Origin: Aurantimonas sp. HBX-1 | GTDB taxonomy: Bacteria; Pseudomonadota; Alphaproteobacteria; Rhizobiales; Rhizobiaceae | Direction of reading: 5' to 3' | Assembly: GCF_021391535.1 (NCBI RefSeq) | Contig: NZ_CP090066.1 | Coordinates: 2,431,501 to 2,495,500 of the forward strand | Length of the DNA: 64,000 nucleotides | Shown: positions 42,583 to 53,876 of the stretch, in pieces | Layout of the letters: each line of letters starts with the position of its first letter | How positions within the stretch are numbered: position 1 is the stretch's first letter | Notes under the pieces: model-generated | Databases searched by the model: none | Told to the model about the DNA's origin: nothing | Seen by the model: the letters and a program-made list of their open reading frames with translations, nothing else | Program-made: the position numbers and the translations under genes

Positions 42583-44835
42583 ATGCCCATGCCGTATCCG
42601 ATCGCCGCTAACGAGGAAATGCGACTTCGCGTCCTCGCTGACCTGAATATTCTTGATACCCCTCGCGAGCGTGATTTCGACGTGGTGGTCGAGATCGGCC
42701 GGGAGATGCTCGGGGCGGCGAGCTGCCAGATTTCCGTGATCGATCGAGATCGTCAGTGGTTCAAAGCGTCCAGTGGTCTCGATGTGCCTCAAACGGATCG
42801 AGACCTAGCGTTCTGCAATCACACGATCTGCGGTGTCGAACCCTTCGTCGTAGAAGACACGTTGCAGGATCAACGTTTCGCCGACAATCTTCTGGTCACC
42901 GGCGCGCCCTTCATCCGCTCCTATGCCGGCGTGCCCTTGTTTGTCGATGGCTTCGCCATTGGCAGCCTCTGCACTGTCCATTCGCAGCCGAAGCGTTTCA
43001 CCGAGCGGGACCTTGCGCGGCTGCGGGACCTCGGTGAAATCGCGATGTCGCTGTTGCGGCGACATCAGGGCGCTGCGCGTCTCGCGCAGCTCGCTTCCGA
43101 ACTGACCGCGCAGCACGATGCCGTGGCCAACCAGGCGGCCGTGCTGGATGTCCAGAAGCGGATCTTCGACGAAGTGTCAGCGCGCTCCAAGCTCGGGGCC
43201 TGGACTCGCGACCTGCGGACCGACCGATATGAATGGAGCGCCGAGATGTATGCGCTTCACGAGGTCGAAGCTGACTTCATGGTGACCAGGGCGAGCATCG
43301 ACGCGTTCTACCACCCCGATGAATTGCAAAGACTGGAAGCTGTGGTCGAGGAGGCCAGCCGCACCAACCGGCCTTACACGTTCGAAGGCGAGATGGTCAC
43401 AGCCAAGGGAAACCGCCGCCATGTCCGGGTGACTGCCCAGTTCCAGGTCGAGGATGGCGTGGCGATCCGTCGTTACGGCACCAAGCAGGACATCACGGAA
43501 GAGCGCACGAGAACCGAGGAGATCACGCGCCTCGCCAATCTGGATAGTCTGACGGGCCTCTACAACCGACGGTTCTTCCAGGACCACCTGCGAGGGGCTT
43601 CCGCCAACCTTGTCGCAACGGACAGCTACCTCGACCTGCTGCTTCTCGATCTCGACGGGTTCAAGGACATCAACGACAGCCATGGGCACGCGGTCGGCGA
43701 CCACTGTCTGCAGGTCATCGCCGAACGACTGAATTCCCTGGACGCCGAAAAAGCTCTCGTGGCTCGTATCGGCGGGGACGAATTTGCGATGCTCCTGGCG
43801 GGGCATCCCTCGTCCGAAGTTTCGCGCCAACTGGCCGAGCAGGTGATCGTCACGGTTGCGAAGCCGATCGAATGGCTGGGCCACACCCTGGAACTGACGA
43901 CGTCCATCGGCATCACGCGCGGATCTGACGGCGCCAATGCCGGGACCGACGGACTGCTCCTGGAAGCCGATCTCGCCCTCTATGCGGCGAAGGACGCCGG
44001 GCGCAACCAGATTGTGATGTTCGACAACTCGCTCAAGGTCGCCGCGTATCAGCGCTTCCTGGTGCTGCAGCATGTCCGAAGCGCCCTGAATGACGGGCAG
44101 CTCGAGCTCTACTACCAGCCGAAAGTGCGGCTGAGCGATGGCGGACACTACGGTTTTGAAGCGCTCATCAGGTGGAATAGCGCCGACGGGCGCGTGCTCG
44201 CTCCAGCCGCGTTCGCCGAGGCACTGGTCGATCCGAAGCTCGGTGTCGAGCTCGGCAACTTCGTGATCCGGGCCGCTCTCGACCAGGCGAAGCGCTGGAA
44301 GGCCGACGGCTTGCCGTTCGGAAGCATCGCGATCAATCTCAGCGCGGCGCAGTTCCGCGACATTTCGACGGCCGACTTCATCCTGCGGGAGATCGCGGCC
44401 CGTGGCCTTTCTCCGCACATGCTTGAGGTCGAGGTGACCGAAGGCGTCTTCCTCTCGCGTTCATCGGAGACCGTTCTGGAGGTCTGCCGGAAACTGAAGC
44501 AGCACGGGGTGAAGATTGCCTTCGATGATTTCGGCACCGGTTTCGCATCGCTGACGCACCTTCTCGAATTCCCAATCGACATCATCAAGATCGACCGCAG
44601 TTTCGTTTCGACGCTCGGTGAGCAGACGAACTCCGCGGCCATCGTCTCGGCGATCATCGGCATGTGTCGTGCGATGGGCCTTGAGGTCATTGCCGAAGGC
44701 GTGGAAACAAGCGCGCAGGCCGATTTTCTACGCGCCAGCGGGTGCGAACTGGCCCAGGGGTATCTGTACGCCCGTCCCCTCCCTGCAAAGCACGTCGCAG
44801 AGTGGATTAATCATCCGGAGCAGCTCAGGGCGTGA
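42583..44835 (+). CDS. GAF-PAS-GGDEF-EAL cyclic-di-GMP turnover protein
   Basis: The 750-residue soluble protein has a GAF domain (about 20-165), a PAS domain (about 185-310), a GGDEF domain with intact active site GGDEF at about 397-401, and an EAL domain with FEALIRW near residue 526. DDFGTGFASL and EGVET are also present. Both catalytic motifs are intact, so it could make and degrade c-di-GMP. The receptor of this second messenger nearby may be the polysaccharide system, although the synthase lacks a visible c-di-GMP domain. It is a single gene, followed by a 283-bp gap and two histidine-kinase genes. Confidence 0.95.
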   Translation: MPMPYPIAANEEMRLRVLADLNILDTPRERDFDVVVEIGREMLGAASCQISVIDRDRQWFKASSGLDVPQTDRDLAFCNHTICGVEPFVVEDTLQDQRFADNLLVTGAPFIRSYAGVPLFVDGFAIGSLCTVHSQPKRFTERDLARLRDLGEIAMSLLRRHQGAARLAQLASELTAQHDAVANQAAVLDVQKRIFDEVSARSKLGAWTRDLRTDRYEWSAEMYALHEVEADFMVTRASIDAFYHPDELQRLEAVVEEASRTNRPYTFEGEMVTAKGNRRHVRVTAQFQVEDGVAIRRYGTKQDITEERTRTEEITRLANLDSLTGLYNRRFFQDHLRGASANLVATDSYLDLLLLDLDGFKDINDSHGHAVGDHCLQVIAERLNSLDAEKALVARIGGDEFAMLLAGHPSSEVSRQLAEQVIVTVAKPIEWLGHTLELTTSIGITRGSDGANAGTDGLLLEADLALYAAKDAGRNQIVMFDNSLKVAAYQRFLVLQHVRSALNDGQLELYYQPKVRLSDGGHYGFEALIRWNSADGRVLAPAAFAEALVDPKLGVELGNFVIRAALDQAKRWKADGLPFGSIAINLSAAQFRDISTADFILREIAARGLSPHMLEVEVTEGVFLSRSSETVLEVCRKLKQHGVKIAFDDFGTGFASLTHLLEFPIDIIKIDRSFVSTLGEQTNSAAIVSAIIGMCRAMGLEVIAEGVETSAQADFLRASGCELAQGYLYARPLPAKHVAEWINHPEQLRA

Positions 44836-45118
44836 TACTGTCGGCAGTCGGCGGATTTGGTAGCGTCTACCCAGCACGATCACGTCCCTTGCAAGCCGGA
44901 TAAAGGCTCACGTCCGCGCAGGGCGGGAGCGCCCATAGCAGGCAACGGGATCCCGCATCATCCGTGAGATTGATGCACCTTGCTGCCGGATGGCTCTGGG
45001 CAGCGTCTGCGTCAGTTCGACCCGGTAAGTCCCATCGGCACGGCTTGCATCCTGCAGAAAATGGCCCTCGCCGCGGGCGTCTGGGCCGATCTGCTACCGC
45101 CCAACAAGGAAGAGCACG

Positions 45119-46165
45119 ATGCCCGTCGAAAGCGGTAAGGCTCAGCACCAGAGACTGGCGGAAGCCGAAGTGGACCAGTTTCGGCAGGAACTCGGGCCCT
45201 TCGTGGTGGCCACCGAACGAACGCGCATGCCCATGGTCTTCACGGACGCTCGAGAACCGAACAGGCTCATATCCTTTGCAAACGACGCCTTCCTCGCGCT
45301 GACCGGCTACTCGCGGGACGAAGTTCTCGGAAAGAGCATCAATTTCCTGATGGCGCAGGGAGCCGAACCCGCATGCGTCGCCGAGATCGAGGCCGCGTTT
45401 GACGGCACCTCCGATACCGACCCGGACGTTCGTTTTCAGCGGCGCGACGGCAGCATCTCCTGGGCTTCCGTGTTCGTTTCGCCGGTGACGGACGACGACG
45501 GCAGGGTCGTCCAGCATTTCGCGTCCTTCGTCGACCTCACCCGGCATCATCTCGAACAAGACCGACTTCGGCTCCTGCTGAGCGAACTCAATCATCGCAC
45601 GCAGAACACGCTGGCGACGGTCATGGCGATCATCGGTCAAACCTTGAAGGGCATGGCCGAACCCGAAGCGATCGACAAGCTGGAGGGCCGCATCCTCGCG
45701 CTATCGAAGACCCAAAGTCTGCTAGGAGCGGAGAATTGGGACCGGATCGGGATACGAGAGATCTTGGAGCAGGTCCTGGCGCCATTCGAGAAGAACGGTG
45801 CTTCGGCGCAGCGTTTCTCAATAGCGGGCGAGAATGTCGGGCTGGAGCCGAAGACAGCCTTGTCGCTTGCAATCGCGTTCCACGAACTGGCGACCAATGC
45901 GCTGCTGCATGGCGCCTTCGCCGATGGCGCTTCCGGCGAAGTTGCCATCGTCTGGAGCATCGTCAGCGAGGCGGGAGACGACCGGCTGGAACTGCAATGG
46001 CAGGAAAGCGGCGGACGACCGGTAAAACCGCCGAGCCACAAGGGTTTCGGTTTCCGTCTCATGCAGGGATTGTCGCAGGAGCTCGGCGGCGAGGTCACGC
46101 TGTCGATCGAGCCGTCCGGCGTCGCCTGCCGGATCGTGATGCCGCTGTCGCGCGAGGCAAATTGA
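45119..46165 (+). CDS. PAS (LOV-like, Cys-less) HWE-family histidine kinase
   Basis: The 348-residue soluble kinase has a PAS domain (about 35-145) followed by an HWE kinase core. The phosphoacceptor is His159 in SELNHRTQNTLA, with N-box HELATNALLHGA and a late glycine-rich GFGFRLMQ. The PAS domain follows the LOV-kinase pattern closely (FANDAFLALTGYSRDEVLG, FVSPVTDDDGRV). Where LOV proteins have GRNCRFLQ it reads GKSINFLM, so the photoactive Cys is absent. Its stop overlaps the start of the next kinase (TTGA). Confidence 0.9.
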   Translation: MPVESGKAQHQRLAEAEVDQFRQELGPFVVATERTRMPMVFTDAREPNRLISFANDAFLALTGYSRDEVLGKSINFLMAQGAEPACVAEIEAAFDGTSDTDPDVRFQRRDGSISWASVFVSPVTDDDGRVVQHFASFVDLTRHHLEQDRLRLLLSELNHRTQNTLATVMAIIGQTLKGMAEPEAIDKLEGRILALSKTQSLLGAENWDRIGIREILEQVLAPFEKNGASAQRFSIAGENVGLEPKTALSLAIAFHELATNALLHGAFADGASGEVAIVWSIVSEAGDDRLELQWQESGGRPVKPPSHKGFGFRLMQGLSQELGGEVTLSIEPSGVACRIVMPLSREAN

Positions 46166-47541
46166 CCGGGTCGAGCGCCCTCGCGGGGCGTCGCATCCTG
46201 CTGGTCGAAGACGAGATCATGGTCGCGTGGGCGCTGGAAGACATGCTCGACAAGCTGGGATGCACGGTCGTCGGTCCTGCAGCCCGAGTGGATCAGGCGC
46301 TGGCACTCGTCGGTACGGACGGCCTGGATGCTGCCGTTCTCGACATCAATCTGAACGGCGAGGAGAGCTACCCGGTCGCAGATGCCCTTGCCGCGCGTGG
46401 CGTCCCTTTCCTGTTCTCCACCGGCTATCACAAGAGCAATCTCCGGGAAGCCTATCGGACCCTGCCGCTGCTTCAGAAGCCCTACGAGCGATCCGCCTTG
46501 GGCAACCAGCTTGCCAGCCTGCTGTCTCCGGGACAGACAGACACGGTGGAGCCCGATCCCGCGAGTCTGATCTGGGACGCCAATCGTCTCCGGTCCGCGA
46601 CGAATGCAGCCGGTGTGGGATTATGGTCGTGGAACATCGATGATGACGAGTTCACGATGGACGAGCGCTCACACGCGCTCTGGGGAGTGGGCCCCGGGCC
46701 CATTACATTCGAGGACCTGTCGTCCCGCATCCATCCCGACGACATTTCCAAGGTCCGGGCCGCGTTCATGAAGGCGCGGGAGGTTCTCGGTCCCTATGAG
46801 GCCGACTTCCGCATCCAGCGTTCGCAGGAGATCCGTTGGGTATCTGCCCACGGCATGGGCAGCAATCTCAACGCCGCTGGCCGGATCATGTTTGGGGTCT
46901 TCCTCGACATCTCCAAGCGGATGCAGGCGGAGGAGGCGCGGGAGATGCTGGCGACGGAGATGGGGCACAGGGTCAAGAACCTGTTCGCCATCGCGAAGGC
47001 GTTGACTAAGATGTCTGCGCGCTCGACCACCACGTCGGCCGAGATGTCCGCCGATCTGTCGCGCCGCCTGGAAGCGCTGCATCAGGCGCACGAGTTGGTC
47101 CAGCCCGATCCATCGCGTCCGGGAACCGCGGTAGCGCTGGGCGATCTGCTGAGGGTCCTTCTCTCGCCCTACGTCGAGGATGCCAGCAATACCGGTCGCA
47201 TAACCGTGGCGGCATGCGACCACGTGGTCGGCGAGGCATCCACGATGACCATGGCGCTGATCCTTCATGAACTGGCGACAAATTCCCTGAAGTACGGCGC
47301 TCTCTCCGCGGAGACGGGCACCGTCGAGATCGGATGCACGGCGGAGAATGGCGAAGTGACGTTGACCTGGACCGAAAACGGCGGCCCTCCGGTGGCGACG
47401 TCGAGAGGCAATGCCGGGTTCGGCAGCCAGCTGGTGGAAAAGAGCATTTCAGGCCAGCTCGGCGGAAGCGTCGCTTACGACTGGTCCCCCAGCGGCCTCA
47501 CCGCAACGTTGCGAATGCGTCAGACCAGACTGGAAACCTGA
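46162..47541 (+). CDS. Receiver-PAS-HWE hybrid histidine kinase
   Basis: The start is the TTG at 46162 overlapping the previous stop (TTGA), preceded by GAGG. The 459-residue product has an N-terminal receiver domain (LLVEDEIMVAW, phosphoacceptor Asp61 in VLDINL, Lys in LLQKPYE). A PAS domain follows (about 135-250), then an HWE-type kinase core with His269 in MGHRVKNLFA, N-box HELATNSLKYGA and G-box GNAGFGSQLVEKS. A receiver at the N-terminus of a kinase is consistent with phosphorelay from the upstream kinase. The two are almost certainly one operon and may interact. Confidence 0.9.
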   Translation: MTGSSALAGRRILLVEDEIMVAWALEDMLDKLGCTVVGPAARVDQALALVGTDGLDAAVLDINLNGEESYPVADALAARGVPFLFSTGYHKSNLREAYRTLPLLQKPYERSALGNQLASLLSPGQTDTVEPDPASLIWDANRLRSATNAAGVGLWSWNIDDDEFTMDERSHALWGVGPGPITFEDLSSRIHPDDISKVRAAFMKAREVLGPYEADFRIQRSQEIRWVSAHGMGSNLNAAGRIMFGVFLDISKRMQAEEAREMLATEMGHRVKNLFAIAKALTKMSARSTTTSAEMSADLSRRLEALHQAHELVQPDPSRPGTAVALGDLLRVLLSPYVEDASNTGRITVAACDHVVGEASTMTMALILHELATNSLKYGALSAETGTVEIGCTAENGEVTLTWTENGGPPVATSRGNAGFGSQLVEKSISGQLGGSVAYDWSPSGLTATLRMRQTRLET

Positions 47542-47771
47542 GTTCCCAGCGGAAATGACTGAGCTGCGTCGCCAAAGGCGCTCATAGCCTGGCGGCAGCG
47601 GCGTTGCGGGCGCCAGCACGGTACAGAGGGTAGCGCCGGCGCCGATTTCGGTCGCTTAGGAGTTTGGTGGCCCCGAGGCTGCCATATCAAATCGAAACTG
47701 TTTATTTCTTCATTTCGAACTTCGAGATACTACCAACGATACCCCCGATTCAATGAATCCAGTTCAGTTAA

Positions 47772-48675
47772 TCAAATTTCTGGCCACTGCTTGCGTCCCA
47801 AATATGATTCATGAGTATTTGACGCTAACGCAACGCGATTAAATAGGTCGCGGAGTGGTTCGCCGAACAAGGCATTCCATTGCTCACCGCAGATAAATTC
47901 GAAATAAACTTCAAGCGTCTCGATGATCAGTGTGCAGAAGGCAAATAGAACCTGCGGTCTAGGATACTGCCATTCGAGATTTGGAGTATAGCCCCCCTTC
48001 TCGTCCCACTCGAGATGGTTGGAGTAAATCTCATGCCAGTTTCCGTGCACACTATGTGAGGGCCCGGCAAACGCTCCTAGGTAGGCCTCGCCGAGGCCTA
48101 CGGCTTCCGCCTTGTCGAACAGGCTTTTTCCGCCCCAAGGAGCCTTCTGGCTAAGATCGACCTCATCCAAGGATGACTTGTGCTGCGGTAGCGGATCTGT
48201 CGATTGACTTGAGTATCCGGTCTTCGATCGGGAGGACGATGCCGTTGCGGGCGGCTACGTTGCTCAATACCCGGTCGCGGAGTTTGCGCTCGTGGCGGAG
48301 CGAGTATTTGACGTATTCGTCAATAAGTTTCGGATGGAAATTCTGAACCATGTATCGGATATTGACCAGCGTTTCGAAAACGAGACGTGCAAAAATGAAT
48401 GCCGACTCCTGACGCTTTTGCGTAGTTTGATCGAGCACCGTGTGGATCAGCTTGTAGAGTCGAACCATGTTGCCGCACACCGCGGCTCGGTCCCGATCCC
48501 ACGTCTGGTTCTCGCCGAGCGTTGACGCGGCCAAACAAGTCCAACAACCGGTTTCGATCATCAGATCGACGGCTAAGCCCGTGAAATCGTCTTCATGCTC
48601 GAATGCCGCCATCTCGTCGGCATCGACCCTGGTCCTCTCAATTTCAGGAAGATTTTCGACCGTTAGCGGTTGCAT
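47772..48675 (-). pseudogene. DUF5677-like gene split by a frameshift
   Basis: Two frames on the same strand overlap by eight bases at 48163-48170. The first (48675-48163, 170 residues) ends DRSATAAQVILG. In the other frame the sequence around the break reads KSSLDEVDLSQKAPWGGKSL, which continues the 132 residues to 47772 with AGPSHSVHGNWHEIY. Together they resemble the DUF5677 family found in defence-linked and mobile regions, though I am not certain of the family. A one-base change near 48170-48180 would join them. The region is lower in GC than its surroundings, a sign of transfer. Confidence 0.55.
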
Positions 48676-49031
48676 GACTTCCTTATGCAGTTAGGACGCG
48701 ACGGAGCAGAATCTCAATGAGACATAGCACATCTTATTGTCGCGCTTGTTGGCCTCGCACTTGCGACGTCGTGGACACAAATTCCACTACCATCAAATGG
48801 CAATACATGCTCCCGACATGATTCTCATAACACTAGATTTTTTATCTAATTATATGAGAAAGTTGATAAATTCCGCTTAGGTGTCAGGCAAGACTTTACT
48901 TCTCGAGTTTGCCCCGAGGGAGTAGCGCAGGACACTTACGCGGGGGCCATCCTGCGCTCTCGATACCCAAACCTCCGAAAAGATTCGGTCTGTGGTTCGT
49001 AAATCAGTGATTTCATTGAGGCATAATAGTT
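48676..49031. other. AT-richer stretch between the broken gene and the tRNA, no gene seen
   Basis: These 356 bases are clearly lower in GC than the rest of the window (for example ATTTTTTATCTAATTATATG near 48836). No gene, RNA or repeat was recognised. They end at the 3' side of the tRNA, a common integration point, so they may be the edge of an acquired segment. Confidence 0.45.
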
Positions 49032-49108
49032 TGGTGGGCCCGGCAGGACTCGAACCTGCAACCAAGCGGTTATGAGCCGCCGGCTCTAACCAATTGAGCT
49101 ACAGGCCC
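49032..49108 (-). tRNA. tRNA with CAT anticodon, probably tRNA-Ile2 (possibly Met)
   Basis: The reverse strand folds as a standard tRNA with acceptor GGGCCTG/CGGGCCC (one T-G pair), D-arm GCTC/GAGC and anticodon loop CTCATAA. The T-arm is GCAGG-TTCGAGT-CCTGC, and the encoded CCA is at 49032-49034. The anticodon is CAT. The acceptor GGGCCTG is the kind seen in alphaproteobacterial isoleucine tRNAs, so the lysidine-modified Ile2 species is preferred over elongator Met; it is not the initiator type. Confidence 0.95.
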
Positions 49109-49225
49109 CACGCCCGACGCCGTAGCGCAATCGCGCCGGCGCCTCAAGCGTGGTGTGACGACGGGCGCCGGGAGCCGCCTGATTTCGCGCGGGCGGCCGG
49201 TCTGGAGCGCATTGGCAGGCGCGGG

Positions 49226-49269
49226 GCCAATGCCCCGGGCAGGCGCGGGGCCCTGTCCCGGGCATTGGC
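49226..49269. repeat. Inverted repeat GCCAATGCCC / GGGCATTGGC
   Basis: Perfect 10-bp arms at 49226-49235 and 49260-49269 flank a GC-rich loop of 24 bases that can pair further. It lies about 100 bp upstream of the SIMPL-domain gene. No T-run follows, so it is not an obvious terminator; role unknown. Confidence 0.45.
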
Positions 49270-49368
49270 GCGCCGAGATGTTACTGCCGCCGTCGCGGGC
49301 GCGGACGGTTTGCCGCCGCATTGCCTGCCTAGAAACGACGCCTCGACCCGAATCGGAGATCCCGTACC

Positions 49369-50091
49369 ATGCGCCCGACGACTGCCCTCGCCCTCGTGCT
49401 CACTCTGGCCGCGCCGCTCCCGGCGCTGGCGCAGGAGCCCGGCACCCCTGCCCCCGCGACGATCACCGTGACCGGCACGGGCGAAGCCAGTGCCCGCCCC
49501 GACCAGGCGCTGGCGACCTTCACGGTGCTGCGGACCGGCGAGACGGCCCGCGCCGCCCTCGACGACGCCAACGCGGCGATGCGCGCAGTCAGCGACGGCA
49601 TGCGCAAACTCGGCGCCGAGGACCGCGACCTGCAGACCTCCGGCTTCTCGATCAATCCGCAGTATCGCTACGACAATACCGAGGGCAGCCAGCAGCCGCC
49701 GGCGATCGTCGGCTACGAGGTCCGCAACACGCTGACGGTGCGGGTGCGCGATCTTGCCCGCCTCGGCGAGGTGCTGGACCAGGCGGTGACGCTCGGCGTC
49801 AACCAGGGCGGCGAGATCCGTTTCGACCTCGCCGAGCCGGGCGCGGTCGAGGACGCGGCCCTGAAGGAGGCGGTCGCCGACGCCACGGCGACGGCCCGGC
49901 TGATCGCCGAGGCGGCCGGCGTGACGCTCGGCCCGGTGCGCGAAATCCGCGAGAATGTCGGCATGGCGCCGCCGCCGATGCCGTTCGCCGCCATGGAGAT
50001 GCGGACCGCCGACGCCAAGAGCGTGCCCGTCGAGGCCGGCGAGAACAGCTTCAACGCCAGCGTCAGCATGGTCTTCGCGATCGCCGACTGA
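49369..50091 (+). CDS. SIMPL-domain (DUF541) periplasmic protein
   Basis: The 240-residue protein has a signal peptide (TTALALVLTLAAPLPALAQ, cleavage after ALA-Q near residue 21). A SIMPL domain follows, beginning ITVTGTGEASARPDQALATF and with LQTSGFSINPQY and VEAGENSFNASVSMVF at the end. Family members are periplasmic or outer-membrane proteins of unclear role, some linked to oxidative stress or interleukin-receptor kinase-like signalling names. It is a single gene, followed by a strong terminator hairpin shared with the convergent gene. Confidence 0.9.
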   Translation: MRPTTALALVLTLAAPLPALAQEPGTPAPATITVTGTGEASARPDQALATFTVLRTGETARAALDDANAAMRAVSDGMRKLGAEDRDLQTSGFSINPQYRYDNTEGSQQPPAIVGYEVRNTLTVRVRDLARLGEVLDQAVTLGVNQGGEIRFDLAEPGAVEDAALKEAVADATATARLIAEAAGVTLGPVREIRENVGMAPPPMPFAAMEMRTADAKSVPVEAGENSFNASVSMVFAIAD

Positions 50092-50115
50092 TCGGCCGTT
50101 CGGGCCTGCGCAAAC

Positions 50116-50153
50116 AAAAGGGGACGCGGGCCACCGGCCTGCGTCCCCTTTTT
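50116..50153. terminator. Bidirectional rho-independent terminator
   Basis: AAAAGGGGACGC at 50116-50127 pairs with GCGTCCCCTTTT at 50141-50152 around a short GC loop. A-run and T-run flank the stem on both sides. It lies between the convergent SIMPL-domain gene and the small secreted-protein gene and can serve both. Confidence 0.85.
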
Positions 50154-50168
50154 CGTGGAGCGATTGGC

Positions 50169-50504
50169 TCAGCGGCGGAAGCTGATCACCGGGCAGCCCG
50201 GGGCCCGGGCGAAGCGGACCACCGTGCGGTCACCGCGCGAGCGGCCGGCGACCACCACGGCGCGGCGGTTGACGTTGCGGACATGGGCGCGGCGCACGCC
50301 CATCCGCTCGGCCTTGCGCAGTGCCTGGCCGGGCTCGCAGAGCGCCGGCCGGTGCGGGCGGTAGTCGCGGACATGGTGGACCGGGGCGCCGCCGATCGTG
50401 ACGCCGAGGCGGAAGCTGTCGGCGGCAGCGGGTGCCGCGGTGGCCATGGCGCCGACGGCCAGCGTTGCGGCGACGGCGAGCGAGCGGGCAAGGGTCGAGG
50501 ACAT
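50169..50504 (-). CDS. Small secreted hypothetical protein
   Basis: From ATG 50504, preceded by CAGGAGATG, the product is 111 residues with a clear Sec signal (LARSLAVAATLAVGAMATAAPAAA). The mature part of about 83 residues is basic and Arg-rich, with two Cys (ALCEPGQALRKAERMG, APGCPVISF) and a short helical motif LRKAERMGVRRAHV. Similar small secreted proteins with a C-EPGQALRKA-like segment are common in Rhizobiales, without known function. It ends at the shared terminator. Confidence 0.75.
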   Translation of the reverse strand: MSSTLARSLAVAATLAVGAMATAAPAAADSFRLGVTIGGAPVHHVRDYRPHRPALCEPGQALRKAERMGVRRAHVRNVNRRAVVVAGRSRGDRTVVRFARAPGCPVISFRR

Positions 50505-50662
50505 CGGTGCATCTCCTGGCGGGGCGCCGCGTGGCGCGGCGGGTTCGACAGGAATGACCATAGCGGCGCGGCGCTGAACCGGTGCCGAAGCCGCCATTCA
50601 TGCGCCGTTCAGCCCGTCGCCCACCGCCCACGTGGTCCGCACGCACGCCCGCCACGCCCGGC

Positions 50663-51532
50663 TCAGCCGAGCATGTGGCTGACCTTGCTGCCCACCTTCT
50701 CGAACACCCAGTCCGGCACGAAGAAGTCCGCCACCGGCTCGCCGCCGCCCTGCGGGCCGTAGACGGAGAAGTCGCTGACGCCTTCCTCCATCAGCACCAG
50801 CTCGTCGATGTAGAAGTTTCCCGTGGCCTCGCGCGACGGCCGGGTGAGGATGGCATGGGCCGCATCGGCGACGATTTTCGGCGAGCGGCTCATCTTCGCC
50901 ATGGCGTCGCCGCCCAGGACGTTGCGCACCGCCGCCGTGTCGATCGCCGTCAGCGGCCAGAGCGAGTTCACCGCGATGCCGTCCCTGCGGAATTCCTCGG
51001 CCATGCCGAGCGTGCACATCGACATGCCGAACTTCGCCATCGTGTAGGCGACGTGGTTGCGGAACCACTTGGCGCTCATGTCGAGCGGCGGCGAGAGATT
51101 GAGGATATGCGGGTTGGCCGCCTGCTTCAGATGCGGGATGCAGGTCTTGGAGACCAGGAAGGTGCCGCGCGCATTGACGCCGTTCATCAGGTCGTAGCGC
51201 TTCATCTCGGTCTGGAGCGTGCCGGTCAGGGCGATGGCGGAGGCATTGTTGATGCAGATGTCGATGCCGCCGAAGCGTTCCACGGCCGCCGCGACGGCCG
51301 CCTCGACCTGCGCCTCGTCGCGGATGTCGCAGACGACGCCGAGCCCTTGGCCGCCCGCCGCCTCGATCTCGGCGACGGCCGAGTGGATCGTGCCCGGCAG
51401 CTTCGGGTTCGGGCTGTCGGTCTTGGCCGCCACGACGACATTCGCGCCGTCGCGCGCCGCCCTGAGCGCGATCGCGAGGCCGATGCCGCGCGAGCCGCCC
51501 GACATGAAGATGGTCTTGCCTGAAAGTGTCAC
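50663..51532 (-). CDS. SDR-family oxidoreductase (HSDL2-like)
   Basis: The 289-residue protein starts with GTG 51532, preceded by GGGGAGAGGC. It has the NAD(P) motif SGGSRGIGLAIA, CINNASAI (NNA motif) and a catalytic AYTMAKFGMS (Tyr-x-x-x-Lys). The region AAKTDSPNPKLPGTIHSAVAE is typical of the HSDL2-like subgroup linked to fatty-acid or sterol metabolism. The usual catalytic Ser appears in LNLSPP. Substrate unknown. It is on the same strand as hlyU, rpoD and dnaG, but about 80 bp separate it from the hlyU stop. Confidence 0.9.
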   Translation of the reverse strand: MTLSGKTIFMSGGSRGIGLAIALRAARDGANVVVAAKTDSPNPKLPGTIHSAVAEIEAAGGQGLGVVCDIRDEAQVEAAVAAAVERFGGIDICINNASAIALTGTLQTEMKRYDLMNGVNARGTFLVSKTCIPHLKQAANPHILNLSPPLDMSAKWFRNHVAYTMAKFGMSMCTLGMAEEFRRDGIAVNSLWPLTAIDTAAVRNVLGGDAMAKMSRSPKIVADAAHAILTRPSREATGNFYIDELVLMEEGVSDFSVYGPQGGGEPVADFFVPDWVFEKVGSKVSHMLG

Positions 51533-51612
51533 GGTGCCTCTCCCCATTCTGGTGGGGGAAGACCTAGCCGAGGCGGGCCGCCGGGGAAAGCGCCGGATGC
51601 CCGATGCCGGCT

Positions 51613-51902
51613 TCAGCCGAACATCGCCTCGCCCTGCTCGTCGACGACCTGGCGCGCCTTGCGCAGGCCCGCCTGCGCCGCCTCGTGCTCGGAGGCGAAG
51701 AGGTCGGCGCGGATCAGCCGGTGAGTCTTTTCCTCGCCGGCGACCGTCTTGGTGATGGTGGCGGCCAGGCGGAACTGGCCGCCTTCCGGCATCGGCGTCG
51801 CGGCGAGCGCGAAACCCTCGTAGGTCTCGGTCGCCGCGATGCGCGGGGCGGCGGGCTCGCTGGAGCCGCCGCCACCGCCGAAGAGCTTCCTGAAGAACGA
51901 CA

Positions 51903-51903
<1 letters not shown>
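51613..51903 (-). CDS. HlyU-family protein
   Basis: The 96-residue protein starts MSFFRKLFGGGG, with a Gly/Ser linker. It then reads YEGFALAATPMPEGGQFRLAATI, HRLIRADLFASEHEAAQAGLRKARQV and ends EQGEAMFG, the HlyU domain. The family is a small transcription-related protein in Proteobacteria; HlyU of Vibrio activates haemolysin genes but many relatives are uncharacterised. Its ATG overlaps the rpoD stop by one base (TGATG), so its translation is tied to that of the primary sigma factor. Confidence 0.9.
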
Positions 51904-53876
<1,973 letters not shown>

